Below, piece after piece: positions 48,501-62,471 of a stretch of 64,000 nucleotides of DNA. The translations under genes and the position numbers were made by a program. Position 1 is the first letter of the stretch, and every line of letters begins with the position of its first letter. The stretch is from Crocodylus rhombifer. Lineage: Eukaryota; Chordata; Crocodylia; Crocodylidae. Below the pieces are notes generated by a model. That model saw nothing but the letters and a program-made list of their open reading frames with translations, did no database searches and was not told the origin of the DNA. The DNA lies in assembly GCA_038503035.1 (NCBI GenBank), contig JAVSML010024356.1, forward strand, positions 1,030 to 65,029, written 5' to 3'.

Positions 48501-49156
48501 TGCACTCATTAAGTTTTACAACTAAAAGCCATCAAGAGCAGAAATAACACCAAGTATGAGAATAATTATATTTTCTGTAATATTCAGCCAGTAATCATTG
48601 GTTTTCAAAAGGAAAATCTGTCAGAACTTCAAGATTTAAAATATATCAGAAGTGGTAAATTATACAGCTGTAACTAGTAGGAGCCACAAGTAGTAAGTAT
48701 GTGGAACAAGCTGACTAATGCAACACAGAGCATAAGATTATTAATGAAATACACCGTACACTGAGAAATGAGATTGAAACAAATTGGAAGATATTGATTT
48801 AAATTATTTCACCTTGTTTTAACAATCTGGCTATAATGCTATGGTTGCCTACATTTTAATACCTAATGTAAGCAAAGCAGAGGTGCATTTGATTTTTTTC
48901 TAGAAAAAATATTTCAGAAAAATTACTTACATAACATATTCTACCTTGAATCCAACACATTTTGCTACTTTTATGAAAATGGAGGCTTGAAACTTAGCCT
49001 AAGCTAATAACATTCTCTGGTTTTCAAAGGACCAAACCCAACATCATTTCAAGAGAGAGAAAATGGTGAAGTTAAGAAAATCAAGTGTTATAAAGATTTT
49101 TTAATTGGTGCTTCTAATGGGAAAACAAAGGAGTAACCCATCCACACAACAGAGCT
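45551..49156. other. Unassigned AT-rich spacer
   Basis: This is the longest stretch without a recognised gene or repeat. No open frame has domain content. The sequence looks unique. It could include regulatory DNA for a neighbouring gene, but nothing in the sequence itself proves that. Confidence 0.4.
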
Positions 49157-49205
49157 AATTAAACAAGCTGCTGCTGAACAAAAGCACAGATGGTTTAAAA
49201 CATTT
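49157..49205 (+). repeat. 49-bp segment duplicated at 52373-52421
   Basis: It shares 45 of 49 bases with 52373-52421 in the same orientation (for example ACAGATGGTTTAAAACATTT). All four differences are transitions. The partner lies between the two inverted halves of a CR1 insertion. Confidence 0.8.
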
Positions 49206-51587
49206 GATTTTTACTCTCTCCTGATATTCTAAACCTGCTTTAAAACCGTAACAATTCTTCCCCATTCACGAGAAAAACTTCTTTCCTTAACCCTCCCATA
49301 GAACCTTTTTATCATAATTACATTCCATCCAAAACAGCTCCCGCTAGACTGAATCAATCAAAGCTATAAAAGCAGAACTGTTTTGTCACTCAAGGCCTAC
49401 TGCTTCTTTCTTAAAGTTATAAAAACAAAAAAATAAAAGGAACAGCTAGACCTCATGCAAAGCACTAAGAATTCCCCATTCTAATCTGAACTAGTATTCT
49501 TCTGAATATGAACTTTACCCAATATGTAAACAAAAACAAATTCATTGAAACATCCTGCATTAAATGTTAGTGCTTGTGTACAGAAATAAGACGATAAATG
49601 TGATAGGCAAATGGCAATACAAACAGGACTTGAAAATGCTCGTTTCAGGCAGAATCTTTGTACATGGAGCATAATTACAGACTCCAGTTCTCTGAGGATG
49701 TCAACGTTGTCATTGTTTTGACTGCATATTGCTTAGTCTCCCTCAAAAAAAAAAAATCTTTGTTCCCTCACTAACTCCTTTTCCCTCAATCTCTGATATT
49801 CCCCAGGCTCCTGCTATAAGGGATCCTACAGATCTCTCCTTGGTATCTGCACCTTCCTTCTCCCAGTATTAAGGTAATCAGAGAAGAAGCATCATTTCCA
49901 TTTCCTTGGATGAGACGCCCCTTTTTTGTAGTGAGTAAGGCTGACTGTATTGCTTACAAGGGCACAGCTGATAAGCAAGTCACTAGAAAGTCAGAAGTCA
50001 CCTTTCCAGGAAATTTCCCCTTTAACTGACTCTAGTGTTCAGTTCTCACTGACAACATCTACTCCTTTGTGCAGCCGGTAACTGAGATCCATTTTTATGC
50101 TGAAAATCCTTATATAATTTTGAAGCAGACATAGAAAAAAGCAGAGGGCTCATGCTTAAAGGCAAAGGAAGAGATTAATCTACTATGCTGGCCCAGGCTA
50201 ACAAACATAGTCACCATTACACATTGTCATACTGGACCTGAATCAAAGTCTTGTAGAGTTCATGGAAAAGCTCCCTTTGATTGTGTGGGGTTGAATCAGT
50301 CTTACCAGGCACTGAGAGTCAAGGCACTGAACACTGGCTTCACTTTGCTCCATTGACTTCAGAAGGAGTAGATTTACCAACACTAACCACTTGTCTGTCA
50401 ATGAGAATAAGCATTCAAAGTGGCTTTAGCTTGTAACCCTCCTGGACAAAGATCAGATTTTTGTACAATGCCCAGCACACAATCCCAACTGGTGTCCATG
50501 GGCACCACCACTATAAAAATGTTTACTGCTATTATTATTATTACAACGTCTACTACTACAATTGCCATTATCCTGCTTTCTGACTCAATGCTACATTTTT
50601 AACCTGTAATTATATTTTGACAGATGTGGCTGCTGAAATCAGCTGTAAGTACAACTGAAGACCTTCACAAGATGAATGAACCGGTGCTTTGCTTAGTGGT
50701 TCATGGTCATAGGGAAAAAAATGAGCATTTCATTAAAAGACTCGTTTGAAAACATTGTTGAAACTGATACTGCAGAACTAAGTGTGCCTCGGGTGCTGGC
50801 TTCCTGTTTCGTAATGGCCCTTGCATTAGAGGGTCTGAGGGGGAGGACACCGATGTCCATTTACTTTAGTAAAGATTGTTATTGAATGAAACCTTTAATG
50901 GGCCGTTTATGATCCCATTCAGCTAAGAGCTCAGAGCTTGTCTTAGAATAGTCTTTCTCTCCACCTTGACAGCTATTAGAGAATCAATACAGGTAATATG
51001 TCAGCTAGTGGTCAGCACTCCTATAAACAGTAAGGTAGGGCTGAAATGAAAACTGACAGGTAGCCACTTAGAGAGAGTCTGTGGGTCAAGCAAGTTGAAA
51101 AGTGAAGCTTCTCCTGGGAGCATCATCATACCCCAGTCAGCTCTGGGATTAGATGGGAAGAGATAAGGTGCAAAGGCCAGACGCCCTTAAAACCACACAG
51201 AACCCAGTGTTAACCCTTGTGCCAATGGAACTGGTGTCTTATATCCAAACAAGGACAATGTATGCTGCAAATGACTGAAACACACTGGGTCAAATCACCC
51301 CAGTGAAACGCCATTATACCAAGGAGGAACCCAACTTGCTCTCTCATCACAGAGGGAGATGTCAGGGGCCTTGAAATCACCCAAACTTAGATTGAATTTT
51401 AGCCTTCATGTCACCGTACCCCGAGGTCTCTTCCTGTTTGCTTAATATTGATTGCAGATTTTATGCTGCCCCCTCATTCCAGAAAGAGGCTACAAAGTAT
51501 TTCAGTTAAATACAGTATTGACAATAAACCAAAAAACCAAGGGTAGAGAAATTATTTTGCTACTAAAAAGCAAATTAATATTTAATT
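49206..51587. other. Unassigned spacer with SINE trace
   Basis: No gene is recognised. The stretch 50448-50545 (GATTTTTGTACAATGCCCAG, CACACAATCCCAACTGG, then TATTATTATTATTAC) resembles the 3' end of an old CORE-SINE/MIR-type repeat. Confidence 0.4.
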
Positions 51588-51593
51588 TCCTGA

Positions 51594-52339
51594 TCATAGA
51601 ATCATAGGTTAGGGTTGGAAGGGACCTCAGGCAGTCATTTAGTCCAGCCCCCTGCTCAAAATAGGACCATCCCCAACTAGATCACCCCAGCCAAAGTTTA
51701 TCTAGCTGAGTCTTGAAAAACCCCAAGGACGGAGAGTAACCTGGGTCTAGTGTTTTACTACCCTCTCTGGGTAACCTGTTGCAGTGTTTTACTACCCTCC
51801 TGGTGAGAAAAAATGTCCTCATATCTAATCTAAACTTCCCTTGCTGCAATTTGAGATTATTGCTCCTTGTTCTGTCATCTGCCACCACTGAGAGCAGTCT
51901 AGCTCCATCCTCTTTTGAATTCCCCTTTAGGTAGCTGAAGGCTGCTATGAAATACCCTCTCAGTCTCTTCTTCTATAGACTAAATTAAGCTCAGCTCCCT
52001 CAGTCTTTCCTCAGAAGTCATGTGCCCCAGCCCCCTCACCATTTTTGTTGCCCTCTGGTGGACTCCTTCCAATTTGTTCACATCCTTTTTGTAGTGGGGG
52101 GCCCAAAACTGAACACTGTACTCCAGATGTGGCCTCACCAGTGCTGAAGGGAATAAACATTTCCCTTGACCTACTGGCAACACACCTATCAATGCAGCCC
52201 AGGATGCTGTTAGCTTTCTTGGCAACAAGGGCATACTGCTGGCTCATATTCAGCTTATTGTCCACTGTAACCCACAGGGCCTTTTCTTCAGAGCTGCTGC
52301 CCAGCCAGTCAGCCCCCAGCCTGTACCAGTGCATGGGAG
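51594..52339 (-). mobile_element. CR1 LINE 3' part (of a 5'-inverted copy)
   Basis: The 3' tail at 51594 reads CCTATGATTCTATGA on the minus strand. Upstream are a 3' UTR and ORF2 C-terminus (YRLGADWLGSSSEEKALWVT, then [20 protein letters not shown]). The minus-strand piece starts at the string CTCCCATGCAC (52329-52339), exactly where the inverted plus-strand piece ends, so the two are consecutive parts of one element. Confidence 0.9.
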
Positions 52340-52424
52340 CAGTCATTGTTTTAACAATTAAACAACTAAATAAATTAAACAAACTACTGCTAAACAAAAG
52401 TACAGATGGTTTAAAACATTTTCT
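52340..52424. other. Filler between inverted CR1 halves
   Basis: These 85 bp match neither CR1 half. Positions 52373-52421 match 49157-49205 at 45 of 49 bases in the same orientation. It is junction filler, or an older insertion. Confidence 0.7.
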
Positions 52425-52804
52425 ATACCCTTGTTGCAAGAAAACTGAGGAAATATGGGTTTGATGAATGGGCAATAAAGTGGATAGAAAGCTGGCTGGA
52501 CTGTCCGGCTCAACAGGCTCACTGTCTAGCTGGCAGTCAGTATCAGGTGGAGTGCCCCAGGAGTCAGTCACAGGGCCAGTTTTGTTCAATGTCTTCATCA
52601 GAGACCTGGAAGATGGGGTAGATTGCACCCTCAGCAAGTTTGCAGATAACAGCAAGCTGGGGGGAGTAGTCAGTACACTGGAGGGTAGGGCTAGGATTCA
52701 GAGTGACCTAGACAACTTGGAGGATTGGGCCAAAATAAATCTGCCTGAGGCTCAACAAAGACAAGTGCAAAGTCCTGCAGTTAGGATCAAACACTCCCAT
52801 GCAC
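52425..52804 (+). mobile_element. CR1 LINE 5' part, inverted
   Basis: This is CR1 RT sequence in plus orientation, from just before the FDEWAIKWIESWL segment through [26 protein letters not shown] (second Asp of the F-A-D-D box changed to Asn) and DLDNLEDWAKINL to the string CTCCCATGCAC (52794-52804). It is followed in CR1 order by the minus-strand part at 52339. TCCTGA occurs at 51588-51593 and 52821-52826, a weak target-duplication candidate for the whole insertion. Confidence 0.88.
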
Positions 52805-52826
52805 AAGACATTTTTCTGTCTCCTGA

Positions 52827-55800
52827 GTATTTTTCAACTATCTGAAGTCTGCTCAACGTTAGAGAGCTGATTGTTCTTCATATATATGGTAGTCTTGTAT
52901 CTGGCACCTCTTACCTCCTGTTTCAGGGAATCTCAAAAGCTTCAAGTGTATTAAAGAATGATATTCTGCTGTACCCTGTGAGTTAAGTAGTACCACCATG
53001 ATTACTGAAAATGACAGTAACACCCAATCAGCAGCAGTCACTCAGGATAGTACCTCATGGTATTAACCTCTTTACAAACACATTGTAAAACACAGTTCCA
53101 GCCCCAAGAACTGAGAGTTTTTTCATCAATGAGCTACACTGATACAATACTCCATGTGGAGGCAATGTGCTCTGGTAAGACTTAACTAACAGCAATGTGA
53201 TTTACTCTGGTAAATTCCTGGCACAAACTGAGGGAACCCTCCCATTTTTTGTACATTAGTGGCTCTCGCCGGGTGACTGAATCGATGTAGCTACACCAGT
53301 GCAAAGAAACTTGGTACAGATAGATTGTAAATACTACTGCTCCGTATCACTGCAGAACAGACAGGCTAAGACAAAGCTTTTCTAAATTGATTTTGGATGT
53401 CTCAGGTTTTCTCTACCCAACTTGTGATAACTGAAAAGGAACTGCTTTTCTGAAAGAGCACTTCTCCTTGGCAATCCTGAACCATTTTAAGCTGGACACC
53501 CAAAATCAGAAGCATCCAGGATGAGCAGTCATTGTTGAAAATCCTGACACTGCAACCCGGAGTGAGAGAGCTCAGATCTCCTGACTCCAGACTTATACCA
53601 TCCCCTTTACCCATAGCAGCATTTCCAGAACTGACTCTTCCAGGATCAAAAAGGAGGACGAGGAGAATCATTTCTTTCTCCATTCATCTGGTTGGCAGCA
53701 GTTGGCCAACTAAGCCAACACAAAACGGAAAGATGGATGTTGCATCCCTACCTCCTTCCATCTTATCTAATTCATGTTTTCATCTTATACCGATTGCTGT
53801 ATCTAGGCAGGACAGTATCAGGTGCAGACAGGACCCAGTGGGTGCCTATTTAATGAGATGGGATTTAATTGCCTTAAAATCAACAATTGGGTTTTGAACC
53901 AGACATCATAATATAATTTGGACATTTCCTGATGAACTTCCCATATATCCCAATTTCTTTATAGAGCCTCCACCTCAATATATGATAAATCTGTCATGGG
54001 CACTTATGAGATAATCTGGGAGAATTCTTCAGACTGTTTTGGCTTGGTACATGGGTGGCAACAGAACAGAGGATTTGGATGGCATCTTCAACCTCTATGG
54101 AAATGCAGATTTTGACTTTCAGCCCCCAGGCTGATTTACCAGAAGAGCAACAGGAAACCAATTGTTTCCTACATTTTCTGTCTTTCACTCCCCAAGCCCC
54201 TGGGCTTTCATGACTTTTGTGAAAGGACTATGTGAAATACATGTATTTTCTGCCTGGCAGGGTGGGTGAGATTGTGTGCATATCTATCCGTGTCCTTGTC
54301 TGTGTAGAAAAAGTAGAACTACAATACGTGTGTGTGCATGTCTGTGTGTGTGCCTGTGTTCATCTGTGTGAGACACAGAAAGCGGGGGGGGGTGGGGGCG
54401 CAGTAAAGCTTGCCTCTAAGTGAAAAAACCTTATTGTGTTTTCAGGAATAGATAGGAGATGAAGGATCCCAGAGAAATTCCTATTCAGAAGATGGACCCA
54501 TCCCACACTAGCAGCCCTTAGGCAAGATGATTCCTCTAGTTTAACGAACAGTTTGGCTTAATCAATATTTGTTTGCTGCATTATCTGTAACTCACTAAGC
54601 TCCTTGCTGCTTTTTTTCCTTTCTATGCTAGTTAACTGCCTACTTCTTTCACTCACTTCCCTACTAAATACAGCAGAACAAGAGGTTTGAAGAAGTGTGT
54701 GGGGGGCAGTATTTGAACATTTGGAAACATGCTGGACACAGCCAAAGGGCAGCAGATGTCACTAGGGTGGCTTTTGTTTTGCTGCTTTACCAGGCTGAGC
54801 TTTAAGGCCATTTTATTCTTTTTGTCTCTCTATTGTCATTCATGTTGAGCCTTTTCAGGAGTTTTCTACCCCCCTTTCCCAGCAGCTGAGATGGCCATCA
54901 CCCTCTGGTTTCTATTTAGATCACTTCCCATTTAACATTTAAAATACTTTTATGCAGATAATGCAAAGCACTGAAATCAATTAGTTTCCCAAGCGTTAGA
55001 TTCATGACAGCGACTTTGCTTGGTGCTTCAATTGTCAGGCACTGCCTTTTTGCAGATATAGAAAAATGCAGAACAATGCAAGCTGAATGTGGCTAGGTAA
55101 AAGAATGCTACAGCATATGGGCCATATCCTGCTCCCATGGAAGTGCGTGGCCCTTGGAGCAGTGTCTGTATGGAATGTGAATTTGTGAGGAGGTAGCTAA
55201 CCAAAAATTCACCTTATTCACTTAGGTTCAAATCCTATTTCACCTGTTAGAAACTGGTGTGGATTTAGATGCCTAGGTATGAATCTATTCCACCCCATTC
55301 AAATCCCTGAAGATCCACTACTGCATCTACCTTTACAACACATCATCAGAAGCAGAGCAGCACCTTTTATATTAACAGTAACAGCTTTTGTCAGGGTGGA
55401 ATAGGATCACACGCAGCTAAATCCACGTGGGTACCTGGTGGGTGGGGTAGGATCTGACTCTTGGTTTCTATAAATATAGGTGGTTTATAGCTCTGTTCTC
55501 CATATATTATCTCAGGGCTAGAAGGAAAATTTAATTTAATACTATTTGCAAATGCTGTGCTCTTTAGTGCAAGATGACCTAACAGCTGAGATAATCTCAG
55601 TAAAAAGGAAACAGAGGCTTTACAGTTAGCTTGGTCATAAATACTGTCACTTAAACAAACAGCAATGTTTCTTTTGTGTTAGTGGCCTCCAAATTTATAG
55701 TAAACCTCCTGGGAGCATGGTAGATGAAAACTGCAGGGCACTCACAGCCCACTGCACACACCCATGAAATTCCATTCCCAGGTGAGCTGACCAGGGATTA

Positions 55801-56344
55801 TTCTTTTGCCAAGGCCCTTTGAACAGAAGATGCAAACATTCAACAACTGAAATCCTACTGATGGAAAACATTAGCACACTGGCTGCAGACGGGACACATG
55901 TATGGCACAGGAAGTAAAAAATGCATTATCCTCAACCTAAATCTAATCTCTCCCCAGCTTTATGCTGCAGGAACATCGGTGCACATGCATGTTGCTTTGA
56001 TGATGGTACTTCTCTGACCAGATACAAACATACCCATTTCTGCCCACACATGGACTCATGGAAAGCTCAGGATGGCTCATTCTTACTTCCTGCTACATAT
56101 CCACATTACTTTATTTTCTTTCTCTCTATACACTAGTGCAATACGTTGGTTGCCTGCTAGCTTTCATCCCAGAGACAGGTGCTATGTGACAGGAGTTGTA
56201 TGCAGGACTCTTACCTTTCCTTTGTGTATCATGTAGTCATATACAAAAGTATATTTAAAAAGCTTTTACTTGCATGAGTCTTCAGTGCATGCATACTAGA
56301 ACTATGGCTATACAGGTTCAGTGTCACAGAACACTCATGTATCT
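52827..56344. other. Unassigned spacer with TG-rich tract
   Basis: No gene is recognised. An interrupted TG-rich tract lies at about 54329-54370, followed by a G run at 54383-54397. The open frame at 53532-53897 has no domain. Confidence 0.4.
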
Positions 56345-56430
56345 ATTAAAGACCTGATCCTGCAAGATACTAAATATCCTTTATTCCAGTTGAAGTCAAG
56401 TGGCAGTTTGCAGGATCAGGCTATTTCCCA
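56345..56430. repeat. Imperfect palindrome, old amniote repeat
   Basis: GACCTGATCCTGCAAGATAC on the left pairs with GTTTGCAGGATCAGGC on the right, around a centre containing TTGAAGTCAAGTGG. This resembles a palindromic repeat widespread in reptile genomes (CCTGATCCTGC ... CATTGAAGTCAATGG ... GCAGGATCAGG), probably an ancient DNA transposon. Confidence 0.55.
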
Positions 56431-58313
56431 GAAAAGACACCATTATGTGTTTGTAAAAAAAAAATAAAAATAAAAAATCCAAAAACCCTGAATCCCTTTC
56501 CTGAATGTCAGAACCTCATATAATTTATTAGTGTCTTCTGCATAAATCTCATTCTTAGTAGGAGCATAAAAAACACTGATTGAGAGATACAAGCTTCAAA
56601 TGTGAGGTAACAACTAGAATACGCACAGCCAGAACCTCATGCAAGACCCTTACACTTGCTCATAGGCAATTTGGTAAAACTACACTAAAGAGATATTTGG
56701 AAATCAATGTTTATGGTTTTATATGAAACCTTTTCAGCAGAGGAAAGCATATACATCTAGAAGACTTCAAATAGAGCAACCACAGTTTAATAAATATATC
56801 TCACTTATGAGCACTGAATATTACTTACATATGAAACCATTCACATGCATTTCATAGCACTTTCAGCAAATTATGAGTACATCAGAAACATTCGATTCAT
56901 TACTGAGGTAGCTGATGTTTTCATATAATCCTGAGTTAATTAAGAGTCTAAACCAACAAGTTCTTTGCACTCAGAATGACCATTTCAGTCATCTAGAATT
57001 CTGGACAAGGGGTGACATTGACCTCCAAGCCAACAGCCAGAACAAGTCCCAGACAATAATTAATTCCCACTTAAGCCCTCCAACCATACATCAGCATGAC
57101 TTGAACAATACACAGGTCTTGGAAAAGCTCTTTGTCCAGAAGTGAATTTTGTTTAGTCAACATTTAAAGGCTCAGGTCCTTAACATACATGAAACTTTGA
57201 AAATCTTTGGTACCAAAATATGTGCAAAAACGATGTATACCCATCATCCTACCCTCACATATGTACAATATTTATTTACTGGAAATCCTGCATGTTACCT
57301 GGTGCTGACTCTTGCACATGTGCAATTAAATGACTTCATAAATATTCCTTCCAGTTTTAACCATTAAAAACTAGGAAGAAATTACTTGTGTGCAAGAATA
57401 AATAGAAAAAATAGTGCAAATCAATACAGAGTATTTGTATAGCATGGTGAAACTTGCAAGTAACATCTTAGGGCTGTGCCATATTTTAAAGGAACACTGT
57501 CAATGTTGGTAGGCCCAGAACATGGTTCTCTTTTTCTCCTCAGTTAAGAGTGCAAAGTCCATGCAAATCATAACAGCTCTGCTACGTTTTAGTAGGACTA
57601 TATTGGTGCACAGCCTTTTTGCTGACCCTCCATGCCAGATTGATTATCTACAAGGGAGGAAAAACCATTCCATTAAAAGTTCTGATTAGACTTTTATCTG
57701 ACTGCAAAATCTGAATTTCAGCCACCCCAATTTTTTTTTTAAATTTAATTGGTCCAGTCTGTTGTAAAAGACTGGGACCATTTTTCGAATTCAGCGCATA
57801 TACACACACAGGGACAAGATTTTTCAGGAACACAAAGTAAATATCTTAAATTCATATTTAGTCACCTACCTGGGTAGTCTTTCTAACAGGAGTCTGGCTC
57901 CCAAAGAACAATATATAAACAAAGGGTTTCAATATTGTTTAAGAAATCAACACTGGACCCAAAGAAGCCTCAATTTGCAACATCATTGGGAAATGGAGGC
58001 AGGTCTTGGAACTCCTCACAATGAATAACAGCTGGCATGCAACAAGTCTTTAGGCTTTAATCCTTGACACATACCACAAGATATATCAAAACTGGCAAAA
58101 TCAAGGACTCCTGGGTCCTTCTCAAGCTTCCAGTCTTACACTGAGACTGTGTTCACCCTTTCACTACAGAGATACTGATGCTGCTAATAGAGAACTGAAC
58201 CAATTTCTTAATCTTGTTTCAAAACTAATTAAAAAAAAATACAGGGCTTCAGACTTGTCAGGATTCCCTGTAGTTCCCATGTATAATAGCAGGAGAGGTA
58301 AAAGATGTTATAG
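56431..58313. other. Unassigned AT-rich spacer
   Basis: No exon or recognisable repeat was found. A-rich runs lie at 56454-56478. Confidence 0.4.
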
Positions 58314-58500
58314 CAGGGGTGGGCAAATGCAGCCCGGGGGGTGGATGCAGCCTGCCAGGCCATTCTATCTGGCCCACGGGGCCCCTAAAAAATTTAGAAA
58401 ATTAATATTAATCACTGATATGGCTGGTGGTTCTTGCAGGTGTTCTACCACGCTGGGGCAGATTATTTTATAGTTTGCCCCAAGGTATGGAGTCACCACT
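58314..58500. mobile_element. hAT derivative, inverted relative to 12.6 kb copy
   Basis: The end CAGGGGTGGGCAAATGCAGC is a hAT terminus. The interior (CATTCTATCTGGCCCACGGG, GCCCCTAAAAAATTTAG) is the reverse complement type of 12655-12710. The other end is approximate and the duplication of TGTTATAG (58306-58313) was not located. Confidence 0.6.
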
Positions 58501-58614
58501 GTGCCCCACCCTCTGAGCTTGCATATCTGATTTGGGTCAGGTGTCAAGCAAACAGGAAATGACCTATACTTCCCTATGTTGTAGAAAGGTTATTTATTAT
58601 TAGGGAAGGACCAT

Positions 58615-58992
58615 ACATTAGGGCTATTTAGTCTGGAGAAGAGAATACTGAGGGGGAATTTAGTATCAGGCTACTAAAGGGTGATTAGAGAAAGGATGGA
58701 GATGAGCTTTACCTTGTGGCCACAGGGGACAGGAGTAGGACCAATGGCCACAAGCTGCAGAGGATATTTAGGTTGCAAATTAGGAGGAACTTCTGGACAA
58801 TGAGGGTGGTTAAACATTGGAACAGGCTATTCTGAGCAGTTGTGGAGTCTCCATCCATGGAAATTTTCAAGAGCTGGTTGAACAGACATTTGACTGGGAT
58901 GGTTTAGTCAGGGATGATCTTGCCTTGAGCAGGGGGCTGGATCAGATGACCTTGTGAGCTCCCATTTAGTTCTACTTTCCTATGATCCTATA
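58615..58992 (+). mobile_element. CR1 LINE 3' end, plus strand
   Basis: This is ORF2 C-terminal sequence with stops and frame changes (GHKLQRIFRLQIRRNFWTMR, HWNRLF, SPSMEIFKSWLNRHLTG), then the 3' UTR GAGCAGGGGGCTGGATCAGA and the tail TTCCTATGATCCTATA. It lies about 590 bp from the PRDM14 stop codon, on the opposite strand. Confidence 0.88.
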
Positions 58993-59460
58993 TTTTTCCT
59001 AGGCAATATGAAGCTGAACAAAGGAACTGTATATTCAACAATGGAAGAGACCTTGCTTTAACAAGCAATATGGCAGGGACAGTTCACGTTCACATTTCAA
59101 TAGTTAGATTTATGCAATGGTCTGAAATACACATTTCATAAAGTAACAGCTGGCTGATCCTGAGATCAGATAAAATAAATATGGATTAAATTGTTTTTAA
59201 GAAATGCACTTGGTAAAAACACACCAGAAGGAGTTTCCACACATAATATTGGACAGTCCACGGAAAGATCAGATCGGAACCACAAAAATGGTCATGCAAT
59301 ACTCACATAAGAGATATTCGTCTTGGGTGAAATTTGTCCCTAGCACAAAGCCTAGGTACCATCCAATCCCTTAATTAGGGGGTTCCTGAGTGGGAAGTGA
59401 GTGGCAGCTGGGTCCTGTGCTAGCCTCTGTCCAAAAGCAGATTTCATCTTCTGAGTTGTA
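58993..59460. other. Sequence downstream of PRDM14, possibly 3' UTR
   Basis: This sequence lies between the CR1 tail and the microsatellite. It contains no recognisable gene. If PRDM14 has a long 3' UTR it would continue here on the minus strand, but I see no convincing polyadenylation signal. Confidence 0.35.
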
Positions 59461-59499
59461 TATATACATACACACACATACATAGTCATATACTTATAC

Positions 59500-59534
<35 letters not shown>

Positions 59535-59570
59535 TACACACACACATATACACACACACAAAAGCACATA
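59461..59570. repeat. TG/TA microsatellite in presumed PRDM14 3' UTR
   Basis: This is an alternating purine-pyrimidine tract of CA/TG and TA dinucleotides (TG and TA as read on the gene strand). It begins about 14 bp past the PRDM14 stop codon on the minus strand. It is likely length-polymorphic and prone to Z-DNA or cruciform structure. No clear AATAAA signal was found close by, so the 3' UTR end is unknown. Confidence 0.9.
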
Positions 59571-59583
59571 CACAGCCGGTTGC

Positions 59584-59802
59584 CTAAAGAGTTGTGTGGA
59601 ACTTCATATGGAATCTGAATTCCTCCTGCTCTAGGAAGTGTTTGCCACACACTAAGCAAGTGCCACCTTTGTGTGTGCGTCGCACATGACTGTCATGGGC
59701 TGCATGTGAGGCAAAGGCTTTGCCACAGTATTTACACTTGAAGGGCTTCTCTCCCGAGTGCTGGCGGATGTGAGTGCGCAGGATACTGGATGCTGTAAAT
59801 GC
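59584..59802 (-). CDS. PRDM14: PRDM14 terminal coding exon with stop codon
   Basis: This is the last coding exon: 72 codons plus TAG on the minus strand. It starts in phase 0 (AFTASSILRTHIRQH) after a CCTTAG acceptor with a T-rich tract, so it completes the finger whose cysteines are on the previous exon. It then encodes a full finger (CKYCGKAF ... HDSHVRRTH) and a last finger (CLVCGKHF ... FHMKFH), ending two residues later (TTL then stop). The linker before the last finger (KGGT) is short and lacks the TGEKP-type consensus. All zinc ligands are present, with no frameshift or internal stop, so the gene looks functional. With the upstream exon it gives four C-terminal fingers. The ending at HMKFH plus a few residues is what I recall for vertebrate PRDM14, which supports the assignment. 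Confidence 0.87.
   Translation of the reverse strand, partial: AFTASSILRTHIRQHSGEKPFKCKYCGKAFASHAAHDSHVRRTHKGGTCLVCGKHFLEQEEFRFHMKFHTTL

Positions 59803-62471
<2,669 letters not shown>

Noticed and set aside
52011..52655. Open frame of 214 codons on the minus strand as a single protein
   Set aside because: It spans the junction of the two inverted CR1 halves plus filler. Only its C-terminal half is genuine CR1 coding sequence.
53532..53897. Open frame of 121 codons on the plus strand
   Set aside because: No recognisable domain, no splice or polyadenylation context and an ordinary intergenic setting.
1..59583. Exons of SLCO5A1, expected on this side from human synteny
   Set aside because: No transporter-like exon with splice sites was seen. 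In human the intergenic distance is much larger than this window.
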